Positions 23,785 through 35,200 of a stretch of 64,000 nucleotides of DNA are shown one piece after another. The translations under genes were made by a program, and so were the position numbers. The notes under the pieces are model-generated. The model was not told where the DNA came from, searched no databases, and worked only from the letters and a program-made list of their open reading frames with translations. The stretch is taken from assembly GCF_958298935.1 (NCBI RefSeq), contig NC_084940.1, positions 3,192,001 to 3,256,000 on the forward strand, in the 5' to 3' direction. Source of the stretch: Phragmites australis (lineage: Eukaryota; Streptophyta; Magnoliopsida; Poales; Poaceae). How positions within the stretch are numbered: the stretch's first letter is position 1; each line of letters opens with the position of its first letter.

Positions 23785-24580
23785 ACACCACTACTCCGTA
23801 GTTATCAACCGTGTCAAGACGCGGTTGATCTCGTCAAGAAGGCTTTTCCTGCAAGCAAATCGAAAACACAAGCAAGAACAAGTAGATGCAATCTGAATAT
23901 TGCTAATTACCAATGAAATACTCGAGTTTGGGGTTCAACAAATCGATAAACGGTGAAACTGTCTAAAACAGAATAATCTAAGCTAAACCTGAGTCTAAAC
24001 TATGATGGATACCGTATATTTATAAGGGGACATGAGGGGGTCAACCTAGGGTTGTGTAGCCGTGGAAAGAGACATGCACAACCTAGACTCCAACCTCGAC
24101 ACGATTATAAAACCAGATAGGGTTCAGAACGGTGATGCAACATCTTATTCCTTCGACTCTGACTAAACTATAAGAAATATTTGGTCGAGCATAGATCCAT
24201 TGGAAATGGCTCGATATAAGCTTTCCAGCAAATCCAAGAACGCCTAAAACGGACTTCGTATGAGAGAGTTATATCCGTTTTACTGAAGTGCTGTCTTGAG
24301 ACTCGACCATGACCACGACTTTGACCAGAGCTCAGCCTCGAGTCCGAGTAGACTTGGCCTTCGAGGGGTGACGTCCAAGTAAGGTTGTAGTGATTTTCTC
24401 ACGTTTCTAAGTAACAAAATATTACAATAATTTAGTAGTAATCTATCCAAGAAAACATGAACAACGAGAAACGATTTCACCTGGTAATCTATTTGTCGTG
24501 CACGTGCTCTTGTAATTGGATTTTGTATGATTTGAAGATTATTAGCGGTATTGATCGTATCCGAATGAGCCATAAACTCA
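23785..24580 (-). repeat. Gypsy-like polyprotein tail and LTR text in the copia leader
   Basis: Reading the minus strand from 24573, the frame gives NPITRARARQIDYQVKSFL, a signature of the C-terminal end of some grass Ty3/gypsy polyproteins as I recall them. It is followed by Ser/Arg-rich text and then LTR-like sequence with a TATA motif (CTTATAAATA, about 24010-24020). This occupies about 800 bp between the copia primer-binding site and the copia gag start, where only a short leader is expected. It is either an insertion or an element born by recombination between retrotransposons. Confidence 0.5.
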
Positions 24581-24613
24581 TCACGCCATGGATTAGATGT
24601 GTTTAGAAGAGGT

Positions 24614-24628
24614 GGCTCTAATGACCAT
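24614..24628 (-). other. Primer-binding site of the copia element
   Basis: The minus strand reads ATGGTCATTAGAGCC, close to TGGTATCAGAGCC, the initiator-Met tRNA site used by plant copia elements. It lies six bases inside the 5' LTR, as expected. Confidence 0.65.
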
Positions 24629-24634
24629 ACAAAT

Positions 24635-24853
24635 TGATTAAGCTTGTTACCTCGCGTAGGAGGCCGCGTTAGGATTTATTGATACAAGAATATCAGGTAC
24701 AGATAGATCTCCAAGTTTGAACGATTCATCTTGATCTCTAAGGCAGCTATAAATATAATCTAATCATGGAGATAAAGGTGCGATCATATCTTGGAGATCC
24801 TAACAAAGACACACAAGATACATATCTATATGTAACGAGAATTTCCTCTAACA
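24635..24853 (-). repeat. 5' LTR of the copia element
   Basis: On the minus strand it runs from TGTTAGAGGAAATTC to AACAAGCTTAATCA. It is the partner of 19147-19359 and marks the 5' end of the element. Confidence 0.85.
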
Positions 24854-27800
24854 ATGCTTTGTTGTCCCCTGTTCACGTGTTTCACAACTCACTGAGGCTG
24901 AAACGGGAATTGTAAAGCTTAGCGTCAGCATGGGTTAGAGTGGGTTACATAGAACTAGAAGCCATTCTTTGCTAAGACCTCCGAGACATTGTCAATAAAA
25001 CAACAAAAGATGGAGAAAAAAAATACAAATGACCTATCTCGAGCCAGTGATTATATTGAGTTGGACTATATGCCTGTAAAATTAACGAAGCTTTAAAATA
25101 CTGCATACCAGAATTACTAACTCCCACTTCACTTGAAGTAGCTTTGTGTATAGCTTCCAATTTGTCAATTTTAACCACGACATTTACACAGAGGTTTGCG
25201 TTGATTAGGAGGTGAGCAGACCACCGGAGGGGAAGAGCAGACCCTCAGGATTGGGCGTCAACCCCACTCAAAACTAGGAGGGAAGCCTGAGCACAATGAT
25301 GTCCCATTCGTTACTGTTGCTCCCTTGTCTGTCATTTTGTTCATCCGCATCTCCTACCTAGGATTGGTGCATGCCGGTCTCAGACCATCTGCCGGTCCGA
25401 ATTGTTAGGATGTGTTCAGTGGGACCGTTGTGTCGAAGATTTTAGTGGTGTGAACCTCATCTTGGCCTTGGTCAGCGTCGGCGCCGGCCGTTGAACAGTG
25501 CTCGCTCACCATGGAATTACTGAATGATAGGTAAGGCGGTTGCACCATCTTGCCTTACTGGAAGATTCGCCGCTGGATGTGTTTAAGTATCGATCTTCAG
25601 CACATTAGCTGAAATGCACACAATAGGTTATGGAGATCTTTGGTGAGTGTCTCTAATCATATGGGAGGTTTTTCTAATCATGGGAAAATCACATCTTCAC
25701 TAATTGTTTGAAAGACCACATAATTTTTGCTCTATAAAGTCATGAATGTTTTTTTATCTAAAAAGTCATATGTACTATGAGTGGTAATTTTAGATGGTGA
25801 GGCTATATTGTTTGAATGCAGACTGGTACCGGATAAATGCGCTGGTCGTGTGCAAATAAGATAATCAGTTGATGAACAATCATTATCGGTTGTCTAAAGC
25901 AGTGCAATTTATTAGTTTATAAGTGGATGGATGCATTGAGACCAAGCTAAAATGGGACTTTTTCTAGAAACTGTAAATTAAGGTAGGACAACGGCAGACA
26001 CGAGCTTATGAAAAAGAACGACAAGCCATGGTTAGCCGAGCAAATTATTGAAAGAGCCTATGTGTCCAGTTTTATCATATTTTGTGCCAAGTTTTTGTAA
26101 TAGTTCCTTCACTAATTGTCTTTCTTCGTTCAACCTTGCAGCTGATAGCCAGTGGCATGCTCATACACTGCTGTAGGAGCGTATATCGAACACTTTAAAG
26201 GCCTGATTCGATGTCATATTTTTTCAAAAATTATGGTATTAAGAAACTACAATTTTAGAAACCAGATCTGCAATGCCATGGTTGGGAAAAAAAGATGTCT
26301 CATGTGAAGCTTCTAAAAGTCCAATTTTTTATACAGTTTTAGCAATTCTACGATTTTGAAAACTATAATATTTATTACATTCAAACACCTCGTAGTTTTT
26401 CAAAAATCAAAGTATTTTGTAAAAATGCAGTAAGTTTTTAAAAACTCCAATAATACTTTGTATTCAAATAGGTCTAGTCTATTTTTTTTTTCAGAACAAG
26501 CCAGGAGCTCTACCGAATCAATTAAGAGTAGAGAAAAAAAGGTTCTACAACGCTCACCAGAGTCCTAGACAGAGTCAAGGTGTCAATTAGGAATCGAGAA
26601 AATATTTACTTAAAAGGATAAAGCAACCACAAGTGTATACTTATTTCATTTCTTGCGGCATCAGTGGCGTAGCAAATTTGAGGGGGTTGGTGGGCCCAGA
26701 GGAGCGGCATCCAATAAAGCCAAGACGCAGAGGCGGCATCCGCGGGCCCACTCATGAGCGTCTCCGAACTGCTGTCTGATTTCTTTTTCTTCTTCTTCAC
26801 CGAGGTTCTTTTCATACATTACGTGGTGTTTAGTCCTGGAACCAGAGGAATTTTAATCAAAACCTGCACCTGTTGGTGCCATGATTACTGTCGCGTCTCA
26901 CGATCGCCGCTGCTGATGTCACCTCCGGTGAGGTTACCCGTTCCGGCAGTTCTGCTCCACTCTTGTTCTGGACTTCTAGTATTGTCGGCTAGCAGGAGCG
27001 GACCTAGTAGATGGACATGGTGTACAAATGTACACATAATATTTTTTAAAAAGAACATCACAATTAATTTGTATATAATACATAAATATACTTGCAACTA
27101 GGTAAGATCATGTATATCAATAACATATATTATCCAGCCAAGATTTCAAGCGCTCTCATAGGTCTGGGTACTGTAGCTACTGTATTAATGCCGCCACATA
27201 TGTGTATGTATAGATATATGTATACATATATATATATGAATACGTATATGTATATATATGTATATACATACACGTATATTTACACATATGATATAATTTT
27301 ATTTTTTGGGAAATTTCAAAAAATATCGAAAGAAATATTAGTTATATTGATAAATCGACTGAAATAATCTAAAATGCAAAGAAAAATATATGGATCCTAT
27401 GTATGTATATATGTATATATGTACATATACATGTATGTATGTATATATTTATATGTATATTTACATGTATAATATAATTTTTTGAAAATTCTAAAAAATA
27501 GCGAAATGTATAATAGTTATATTGATAAATCAGTTGAAATAATCTAAAATGCACGGAAAAATATCTAAAACTCAAAAAAATATATGAAATAAATTTTAAT
27601 AGGTTCGTATTACTGTTGTCTACCTATTAAAATTATGTGCATGTATAAAAATAATATTGTTTTCCCCATATTTAAATGAATGTCTTAAACAAATTCATAA
27701 ATAAATATTGAGATGCCAAAAATAGTGAACATAATTTTTTTAGACTTCTTTTGTCATATTTTGTAAAAAAAAAATGGACGCGGCGTAGACGCGCTAATCC

Positions 27801-28789
27801 GCCTAGTTTAGCATAAACTCGCTAAATAGCCTAACACATCCTAAGACCATCTCCAACCATATTCCATTCATTTCATTTCCTTCCTAATTCATTTATTTTC
27901 TCTCATCTCCAACATCTTCCTTTCGAGGGGAATCACGAAGGAAAATGAGAGAGAATTTCATCCTGAAAAGAATGATCTTGGGAATCCCTTCGTGACGAGA
28001 ATCGTGAAGGAAAATCGCTGGAGCGCTGAAGATAACGAAAATCTCTATACAACGGAATTTTTGTCTCTGAAGGAAAGCCCTTGAGGTAGCCTAACCAAGC
28101 CATACTCTCCTCTCACCCTTCCCATGTTGGGTCAACATGCTCTCTATCGTTGGCTATTGGCCTAAGTACATGCCTATGCACGCACGGATCCACGATGTCG
28201 ACATCTTCGACGCTCCAAGCGAGTGAACATAAGGATCAAAATGTTCTCATATGATATTACGAGGGTCTTAATTATTTCAAGATTGAAATCATGATACGGT
28301 AACGATGCAGGAACAACTTGCTGGTTTTTTTATGTCATGAATTTTTAAGAAATAGTTATTTTAGGACAAAACAAAAAGATGGAATGTTCTGTACACCCAT
28401 TCTTATGATGCTACTACCACCGCTGTTGTGCGCAATCTATTTCGACCCTATCACAAAATCAGCCTGGGTATTGAGACAGATAATAGCTGTTTCTCCTCCA
28501 TTTGATGATTGGTGTTGGCAACTTGTGCCTCGATATGCAAAGTTCATACACTCGTGTCGAATTTATCATCAGTTCAATTATGTAATTTTTAGTAAGATTA
28601 TGTCAAATTAGATAGAGAGTACTGGCCTCACTAGCCTTGAGCTGTGTGTTAAATCATTTTCCTCAGCAGCCTACATTCTAAGACCAACAACACATTCCAC
28701 AACCCAACAGCCTATCAATCCAGCAATATATAATCTAACCCTAATTTTCTCTTTCTTCAGTATTTCATTAGAGGTAGTATGCAAGGATT
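24854..28789. other. Repeat-rich intergenic DNA
   Basis: No gene is supported over about 3.9 kb. It holds (TATG)n/(TATA)n low-complexity sequence at about 27195-27290 and 27400-27470, separated by similar AT-rich text that is partly duplicated (AATATTAGTTATATTGATAAAT near 27336 and AATAGTTATATTGATAAAT near 27511). A CATCTCCAAC-type segment with AAGGAAAAT repeats (27845-28100) is typical of small grass transposons. Phrases such as AGTGGCGTAGC (26666) resemble ends of grass DNA transposons. Confidence 0.4.
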
Positions 28790-28975
28790 AAGTATCATAC
28801 TATACGAAAAATTGCTCGGGATATTATGACAATTCCTATAACCACAATAGCCTCTGAATCAGTATTTACTACTAGTGAGAGGATAATCAGTCCATATCGT
28901 AGTAGGCTTACACCAAAAAATGGTAAAAATACTTATGTGTATGCAAGCTTATTCTTGTACCGACATGCTAGGTAA
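28790..28975 (+). pseudogene. hAT transposase dimerisation domain remnant
   Basis: The frame KYHTIRKIARDIMTIP continues as TIASESVFTTSERIIS and PYRSRLTPKNG, ending at TAA 28973-28975. This matches the C-terminal hAT dimerisation domain (consensus ARDILAIPxSTVASESAFSTxGRxxxxxRxxLxP). Only this last piece (61 residues) is visible. No upstream DNA-binding or catalytic region is recognised, so it is a fragment or a short remnant exon. Confidence 0.75.
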
Positions 28976-30480
28976 ATAGTTCAGTCCTTTTTTTCCCCTT
29001 TCAAATATGAAAGTGCTAACTTCTGCACACTCTATGCTATTAGGGTTTGAATTGAGCACTAACTTATTTGGAGGATGAAGAAGATATGGTATTATGCTAC
29101 TATCAATCAATTATCATTGTAAATTTCTAATGTTTACTACTTGCTTATGGTATTTTGATGTTTCGGGAGGACCCGAATTGACAATAATTGATTGAATGGT
29201 TGATGCTGCATGGGAGCTGCTGAGCTGGATGCTTGGAGGAGCATTTGTTTCTTAATGTTTATGCTTTTCATATTTGTTTCTGTACTGTGTGTGGTACTGT
29301 TGTGCTGTGGCTTGTCTATTGCTTGCAAGTTCTGGAGTATGGAGTATGAACTTGTGTCAGTCAATCAGTGTGTCCTAATTGTTTATGTATCGTGTTGTTT
29401 ATTCCATGTTTCTATGTGCTTGTAAGAGGGTAAGTTCTCAACATGTTGTGACCTCTGCTTATTTATTGTTTCTATGTGCTATGGTGGCTTGTTTTTATTA
29501 CTTGTTGATGATATCTTGATATGTCTGAGATGAGATCGTTGAGGTGATTCTGGGAGAGTATTTTTTAGCCTGACAAAAACTGCGGGCAAACCTGTAGGTA
29601 TTAGGTGTCCGATAGGCATAGGCACACCCACCCACCAGCCATTTCGGGCATGGGCAGGGTAGTGAGGTTCAAGTGGTGGGTAGGGCTTAGGTTTGCTACA
29701 CCCGTATCTGACCCAACCTATTGTCATCCCTACTCACTTTCACCACTATATGCACATTACTTCTTACAAGAAAATTATGTCAGGCGAACATCCAAATACA
29801 TGGCCTACCCTATATTTTTGTCATGGTGGCAAGCTCTCGCCCCCTTTTCATTGGTTCTATGTGACTGCATTGTCTCCCGATAAGCCACCGGTGCCACGAC
29901 TGCTCTTATCACTAGCTACTTTCATTACCTGTGGTTATTGACAACCTTACCATAACTGCATGTTAGCAAAGATGCCCTTTTCAATCAATCAACTAAAAGT
30001 CAAATACAAATTAGTGTAAAAGAGAAAGAATATGCAAGAAACCAATGTTATAGCGTCACGACGACATTTAACCTTCGGTCTTTGGTTCCATACTTCCAAT
30101 GTTAAAATTGACTTAGGTGCCCATCATATTCTTTTAATTAGTGCTTTACTCGATAAAAACTAGTGCTTTAGAGTTTGTAGGTTAAAATAAAATAGATTAA
30201 ACATATATTTGTAATCTAAAAGGGAAACAAGATGCCTCATCCAAACTGACACTCCCCATATACTCATAGCTCCAGCTCCATAACAAGCGAGCTGCTAGCG
30301 ACTGGACGCCTGATGGATCGGACGCTTCAACGGTCTGTTACAACATCTAAAGTCAACGTTTGCAACATAAAAAGCACCAAAGTAGCTCAGTGTATGCATA
30401 TGATTCTGAGAGAAAAAATTCCACCATAATATCCCGTCATGTTGCACGTAACATTTTCGGGCAAAACCCCATGTCGTCAC
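28976..30480. other. Intergenic DNA, possible hAT 3' flank
   Basis: This follows the hAT remnant. Around 29580-29730 there is text rich in GGGTA, CCCACCC and GCAAACC that resembles material seen near grass hAT elements. No gene is supported on either strand. Confidence 0.35.
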
Positions 30481-31800
30481 TCGACCTTGAGCTCACGTAA
30501 GAGATCGTAAGTGAGCTCGACTCCTTCCGCAATTGCACTGAAAAATGACATGCAAAGGGTCCTAGATACTGTAAATCGAGTTTCTTACCTCCTAAATATA
30601 TCAATCACCCTAAACAATTACAACATTCAAAAATTGCTACTGCAACATCTCAAAATAAACATTGCAACATCCCAAATCACCTGATACAACATCAAAAGAA
30701 GCTAATCCAATTGCAACATCCTAACACTTCATGTTGCAAAAGTTGTTTCCGATTGTTGCACACATTGAATCAAAATGTTGCAACGCAAATTTTATACTGC
30801 AAATATTCTAATCGTTCTTGACCTGAATCATGCGAATAATATCAAAGAACAAATGAAAGTAACTCCAATATTTCGGATTTAATCTTACAGCAAATCAAAA
30901 GAATTATCATAATATCGAAACTCACCTGTTGAACACATCTTGTTAAGAGACACACACGACAAACAAAGGAAGGGCTGCAACAAATAGAATGAGATCTCAT
31001 CAGACATGGAGAAAATATGACACAATTAGCAAAAAGGGAGATAGAGGAAACAAAACCGGAGATCTCAATACACACTTGGAAGCAAAGTGATCCACGCAAA
31101 GCTCCACTCATAGCCTCGCAAGGCAGGTTGGTGGTCTCCCATGCTCCAATCGTGACCTCCGAGGCTTCAATCGCAAGCTCAAATCAACCACTCGTAGCTC
31201 CAATCGTGACCTCCTAAGGCAAGAGTGAGCAAGAGGATGGAAGCTTGAGCAGCGCGAGATACTAACGAGCAAGAGGGTGATCATGCGACCAGCACGTGCA
31301 GCATGCGGGGCTACAGGGAATGAAGCCAAGTGAAGCTGGAGGGAGTTACGAGAGCAAGTTGAGAACGAGTTAGTTGGAACTTGCGTGAATGAGAATAAGC
31401 CACGTAGCGTCTGAAGAGAACGTTTCGCTTGTACGTATGAATCTTAGCATTTCCATAAATTTTTAAGCTGAGAATGCCAAGCTCATTTTATTAAACTAGC
31501 GCTATGTCAAACATAGCCTTATCTTTTTTTTTTCCTAAAGAAAGAAATGGAAAAGACGCGCGGGCACACATGGGCAATCAAAGGGCAAGTAACCCGTTCA
31601 CTCACCGGTAGGTGACCCGCCCGTCCTAACCCAACCCCAACCCCAACCCCAACCCCATGACTCCCTGCACCGTCTCTGAAACCGGGCCCCAGATCTTCAA
31701 CACCACGATAGACCGGGTCTACCACGCCCTCCCCACACGATTAGCGCCTAATCCCTCACTCCCTCTTAATTAACCCTGGAACAGGAAATAATAATAGCAA
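30481..31800. other. Upstream region of the AGD3-like gene, repeat-derived in part
   Basis: The part at 30600-30790 repeats TTGCAACATC-type phrases, the reverse complement of the motif at 8741-9600. At 31100-31210 short phrases such as CTCCAATCGTGACCTCC recur. At 31626-31657 there is a (CCAACC)n run. No gene is supported here. Confidence 0.4.
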
Positions 31801-31849
31801 TTACGCCTAATTAAAAAGCGCACCGTTATTTCCACCCCCACTTTTCTCC

Positions 31850-32210
31850 TCTCTCTCCCTGCGTGTCCCCCCCTCCGAGCCATTCGATTCCTCTCCACCC
31901 CCACGCGAATCGCCGCCATTTCGCCGATTCCGGCGGCCGTCTAGGGTTTCGCTGCGAGCTTCGCCGGCGGGATACGGCGGTGGGCGCCTCTGCCGGCGTC
32001 GTACACGGCGGCCGGAGGAGTAGGAGGTGTGTCTCTCAGAGGAGGAGGAGGAGGTGGTGGTGGTTGCGGTGGCTGCGCCGCGGGTCTCCGGCGAGTGAGG
32101 TTTCGCGGAGGCCGCGGTGGCGCGGTGTTTGATGAGGTGGTAGGAGGCAGTGTGGCCGTGGGGGGTGAATAAGTGGCCGCGGCGGCGGAGGCGGACTGGC
32201 GGAGGCAACC
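31850..32210 (+). promoter_or_regulatory. Predicted 5' leader of the AGD3-like gene
   Basis: A pyrimidine-rich stretch (TTTTCTCCTCTCTCTCCCTGC, about 31840-31861) precedes a GC-rich leader with GGAGGAGGAGG and GCGGCGGCGG runs, typical of grass 5' UTRs. A three-codon upstream ORF (ATG AGG TGG TAG) lies at 32132-32143. The transcription start is not directly visible. Confidence 0.45.
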
Positions 32211-35200
32211 ATGTATTTCAGCAGGCTCGATGACTCGCCCATGTTCAGGAAGCAGGTGAGGGGACACGCTGGATCTCGGATTATGCGGTTTGGGAATCCT
32301 GTTTAGTGGAGGGAGGCGAGTGGGAGCGAGAAAGGTTGTGGCTTTCGGTGCAATGCTTGGCTCTGCTGGCTCCCGGATTGGACTGAGGGTGGTTGCTTGG
32401 ATCTGTCCTTATTTTTGGGTTGTCCTGATGAGAATGGGTGGGAGAGTCTGATCCTATACAGTGTGATTTCGTCGTGGATCATCTTAAATTGATAGTGCAG
32501 GGTCTGCAGGCTTGATGTTTCATATTCGTTTCCCTGGCCTGTTCTGATGGTTTCACGGGTGTGTCTAGTGTCATTAGTGTGTTCTGATGCGAACTGTGGT
32601 CAAAGCTTTGCATTTTGGCATGTTTCAAATTGAGTCGATTATAGATGTTGTGTTCTTTTAGATGCTAATTTCTTTTGTGCATGTGTCTTGTAGTTTGTTA
32701 TTTTGTTTTGATGCGATTGGAATAGCGTCTATGTGTAAATTTGGAAGGAATTTTGATAATTTGGTGAACATTTTTGGGATGCTTTGACTTATTTGTCAGT
32801 AGCAGATTGTATAATTTGTGGTTTAGAATTGTCATGTCTGTAGACAAAACGGACTGGCTTTTCTTATGGAAGGGGTATGAGGAATAAACGTTGCCTCAGA
32901 TGCCATTGGTGTTAGGGAATCAAAACCTGTGGCAGGCCCGATGGAGGTCCGTTTGAATACTACGCCTTAGTTGGGGAATCAGGAAGTGGTTGCCGGAGAC
33001 GTTGATGGGGTGACCAGGTGAGGGAGGTGGACGGACAGATCAGGCTTAGAGCTAAATGCTAATGATTGGACAGTGCTGAATTTGGAGTGATGTGGCCTGC
33101 TGAGGATTGAGTTTTAAAGGGATTAATTTCAGTTAGTGTGTAGTTCCTCTATAAGATATATAGATTTGCCAATTCGGCCAAAGGAGGTCCCTATGATTTA
33201 ATTCATGTCTTATTATTGCTTATTTCATATCTGTGTGTAGCATTTACATGTCTTCTTATTATAGATTATTCATATCTGTGTGGAACGTATAGACTCAGTG
33301 AAATTTTGTGTCATTCTAACCTTTTTAAATCTGTTGGCTGTCTTGCGATTCACTAAAATAAAATAGTTGCTTTTTTTAGTCCATCAACACTGTTTAAATA
33401 GTTCTCCTTGCACTAATAGATACAATCACTTGAAGAAGGTGCTGAATTGCTGAGAGAGAGATGTTTGAAGTTTCACAAAGGTTGCCGGAAATACACGTAA
33501 GTAATCATCTGCGTCTCCCTTAAGTAGTTAATGAACTTATTAAACCTGAAAGTTCCTGCTCCCTTTGATTTGTGAATTCTATTGGACAATTTGAATTGGG
33601 TTATAGTTAACAATCTTTCTCGAACCTGTCTGTCCTGCTTAATTTGTCCTCGTGTGTGGTTATCTAGGATAAAAGCATTTCCTTTCTCCTTTACAGGGAA
33701 GGTTTAGGGGAAGCATATGATGGAGATATTGCATTCGCAAGTTCACTTGAGTCATTTGGTGGGGGTCATAATGATCCCATCAGTGTTGCCTTTGGAGGTT
33801 AGCGGTGTAGTTCTCATTCGAATACACGTATTTAGCTTTTTTTTAATTATGGTCTCTTCTATTTTGTAATACAAGCATGCATTATTCCTTTTGTTTTGAT
33901 GATTTTTGGAACTGGATAATTTGTTTGTGGCACCTGAAACTACAAGATACCACAGTCTTCACTAGATACCTTTTTTCAGCAATTTTGTTTGTTTTCCCCT
34001 TTTTGCTTTCCAAAATTTTCGAATCTCTCGTAAAGTATGACATTTACCCCTTTTCCAGGGCCTGTGATGACCAAGTTTACAATTGCCCTGAGAGAAATTG
34101 GAACGTACAAGGAAGTATTGCGCTCCCAGGTAGAGCATTCATATGCACATTACTATGGAGTCATTCTTTCATCTAGAATGTTTTTATCAGTCATCATTCT
34201 TCCAGATATTGATTCCTAGTTAGTCTCATCTACTTAGCCCTCCGATTCTACATTAAATCAGTTATTTTTATAGTTACATGGTTATATTCATTTATGCGGT
34301 CATTCTTGGCCCTCCAATTCCTGCTATTTAGTTAGACTTGTCTTGGTTCTTCTGCGCTCATGCCAATCTGCCTAATGGTGTTATCTTTAGTGAGGATACT
34401 GATACTGTGAAGGGCATATCTAGATCATTACCATGGCTCTCACTCTCGCATTGAAAAAAAATAAATCATTGATGTAGTTGTATTCATTACTGGGAATGGA
34501 ACTAGTCTCATTTTATTAGGTGCCATAAACTTGCATTATACTTCCAGCTTAGGTGGTGTAACTACTGATATACTGTTCTGATAGGTTGAGCATATGCTAA
34601 ATGACAAGTTGGTTCAGTTTGTGGACATTGATTTGCATGAAATGAAGGTATTGGAATCATTCTGTCAGCATTACATCTGTAAAATCCACACTTGGAATTT
34701 TATATGGTGTTAATATGATAATATTCGTGCAGGATGCTCGGAAGCATTTTGACAAGGCTAGCCTTCTTTATGACCAGGTAATACTGTTTTGATGCTATTT
34801 CAAAATGGCAATACAAACAGATTTCGGAAGTTCTAATCTTGTAGAAGCACATATTGTGGTTGAAATGATGAAGGGTTCGATTTCCCTTATTTTCCTTTAC
34901 CTGCCAACAGAATAGCCAACTTGCACTGGAGTCAGAAAGTATCTGATAAACAGAGTCCGCCGTTTGTTATGTGTGGCCTAAATTTACTGCACTGTAGCAC
35001 TGAGTTTGTAGCTTTGTTTTCTTTCGGCTGTGTGCCATACTGCTATCAAGCTTAACATTTCACTTGGCGATGCATTTTAAACCAAAGTTAAGTTGATTTC
35101 TAGAAAGTCTGTTATTGACTTCTGCTTGTCTTTCTTATTAACCAGGCTCGTGAGAAGTACTTATCCTTGAAGAAAGGTACAAGGACAGACGTAGCAACTG

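Larger units (their letters stand above)
19147..24853 (-). mobile_element. Ty1/copia LTR retrotransposon, decayed
   Basis: The element is bounded by related direct repeats that begin TGATTAAG and end CTCTAACA on the plus strand. Inside, on the minus strand, are a tRNA-type primer-binding site, gag with a zinc knuckle, protease, integrase, reverse transcriptase and RNase H in copia order, and a purine tract before the 3' LTR. Stops and frameshifts occur in every domain. The flanking 5-mers (AAAAC and ATGCT) do not match, so no target duplication survives. The short LTRs and gag style suggest the Ale/Retrofit group, which is an inference. The leader carries foreign gypsy-like text (separate entry). 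Confidence 0.88.

Noticed and set aside
27195..27470. Open frames rich in Tyr, Ile and Met
   Set aside because: They are translations of TATG/TATA microsatellites.
31626..31657. Telomere-like CCAACCCC run
   Set aside because: The unit is not the plant telomere repeat (CCCTAAA) and the run is only about 30 bp.
31807..32267. Minus-strand and plus-strand open frames in the AGD3 leader
   Set aside because: They overlap the GC-rich 5' leader of a well-supported gene and consist of low-complexity Pro/Ser/Arg.
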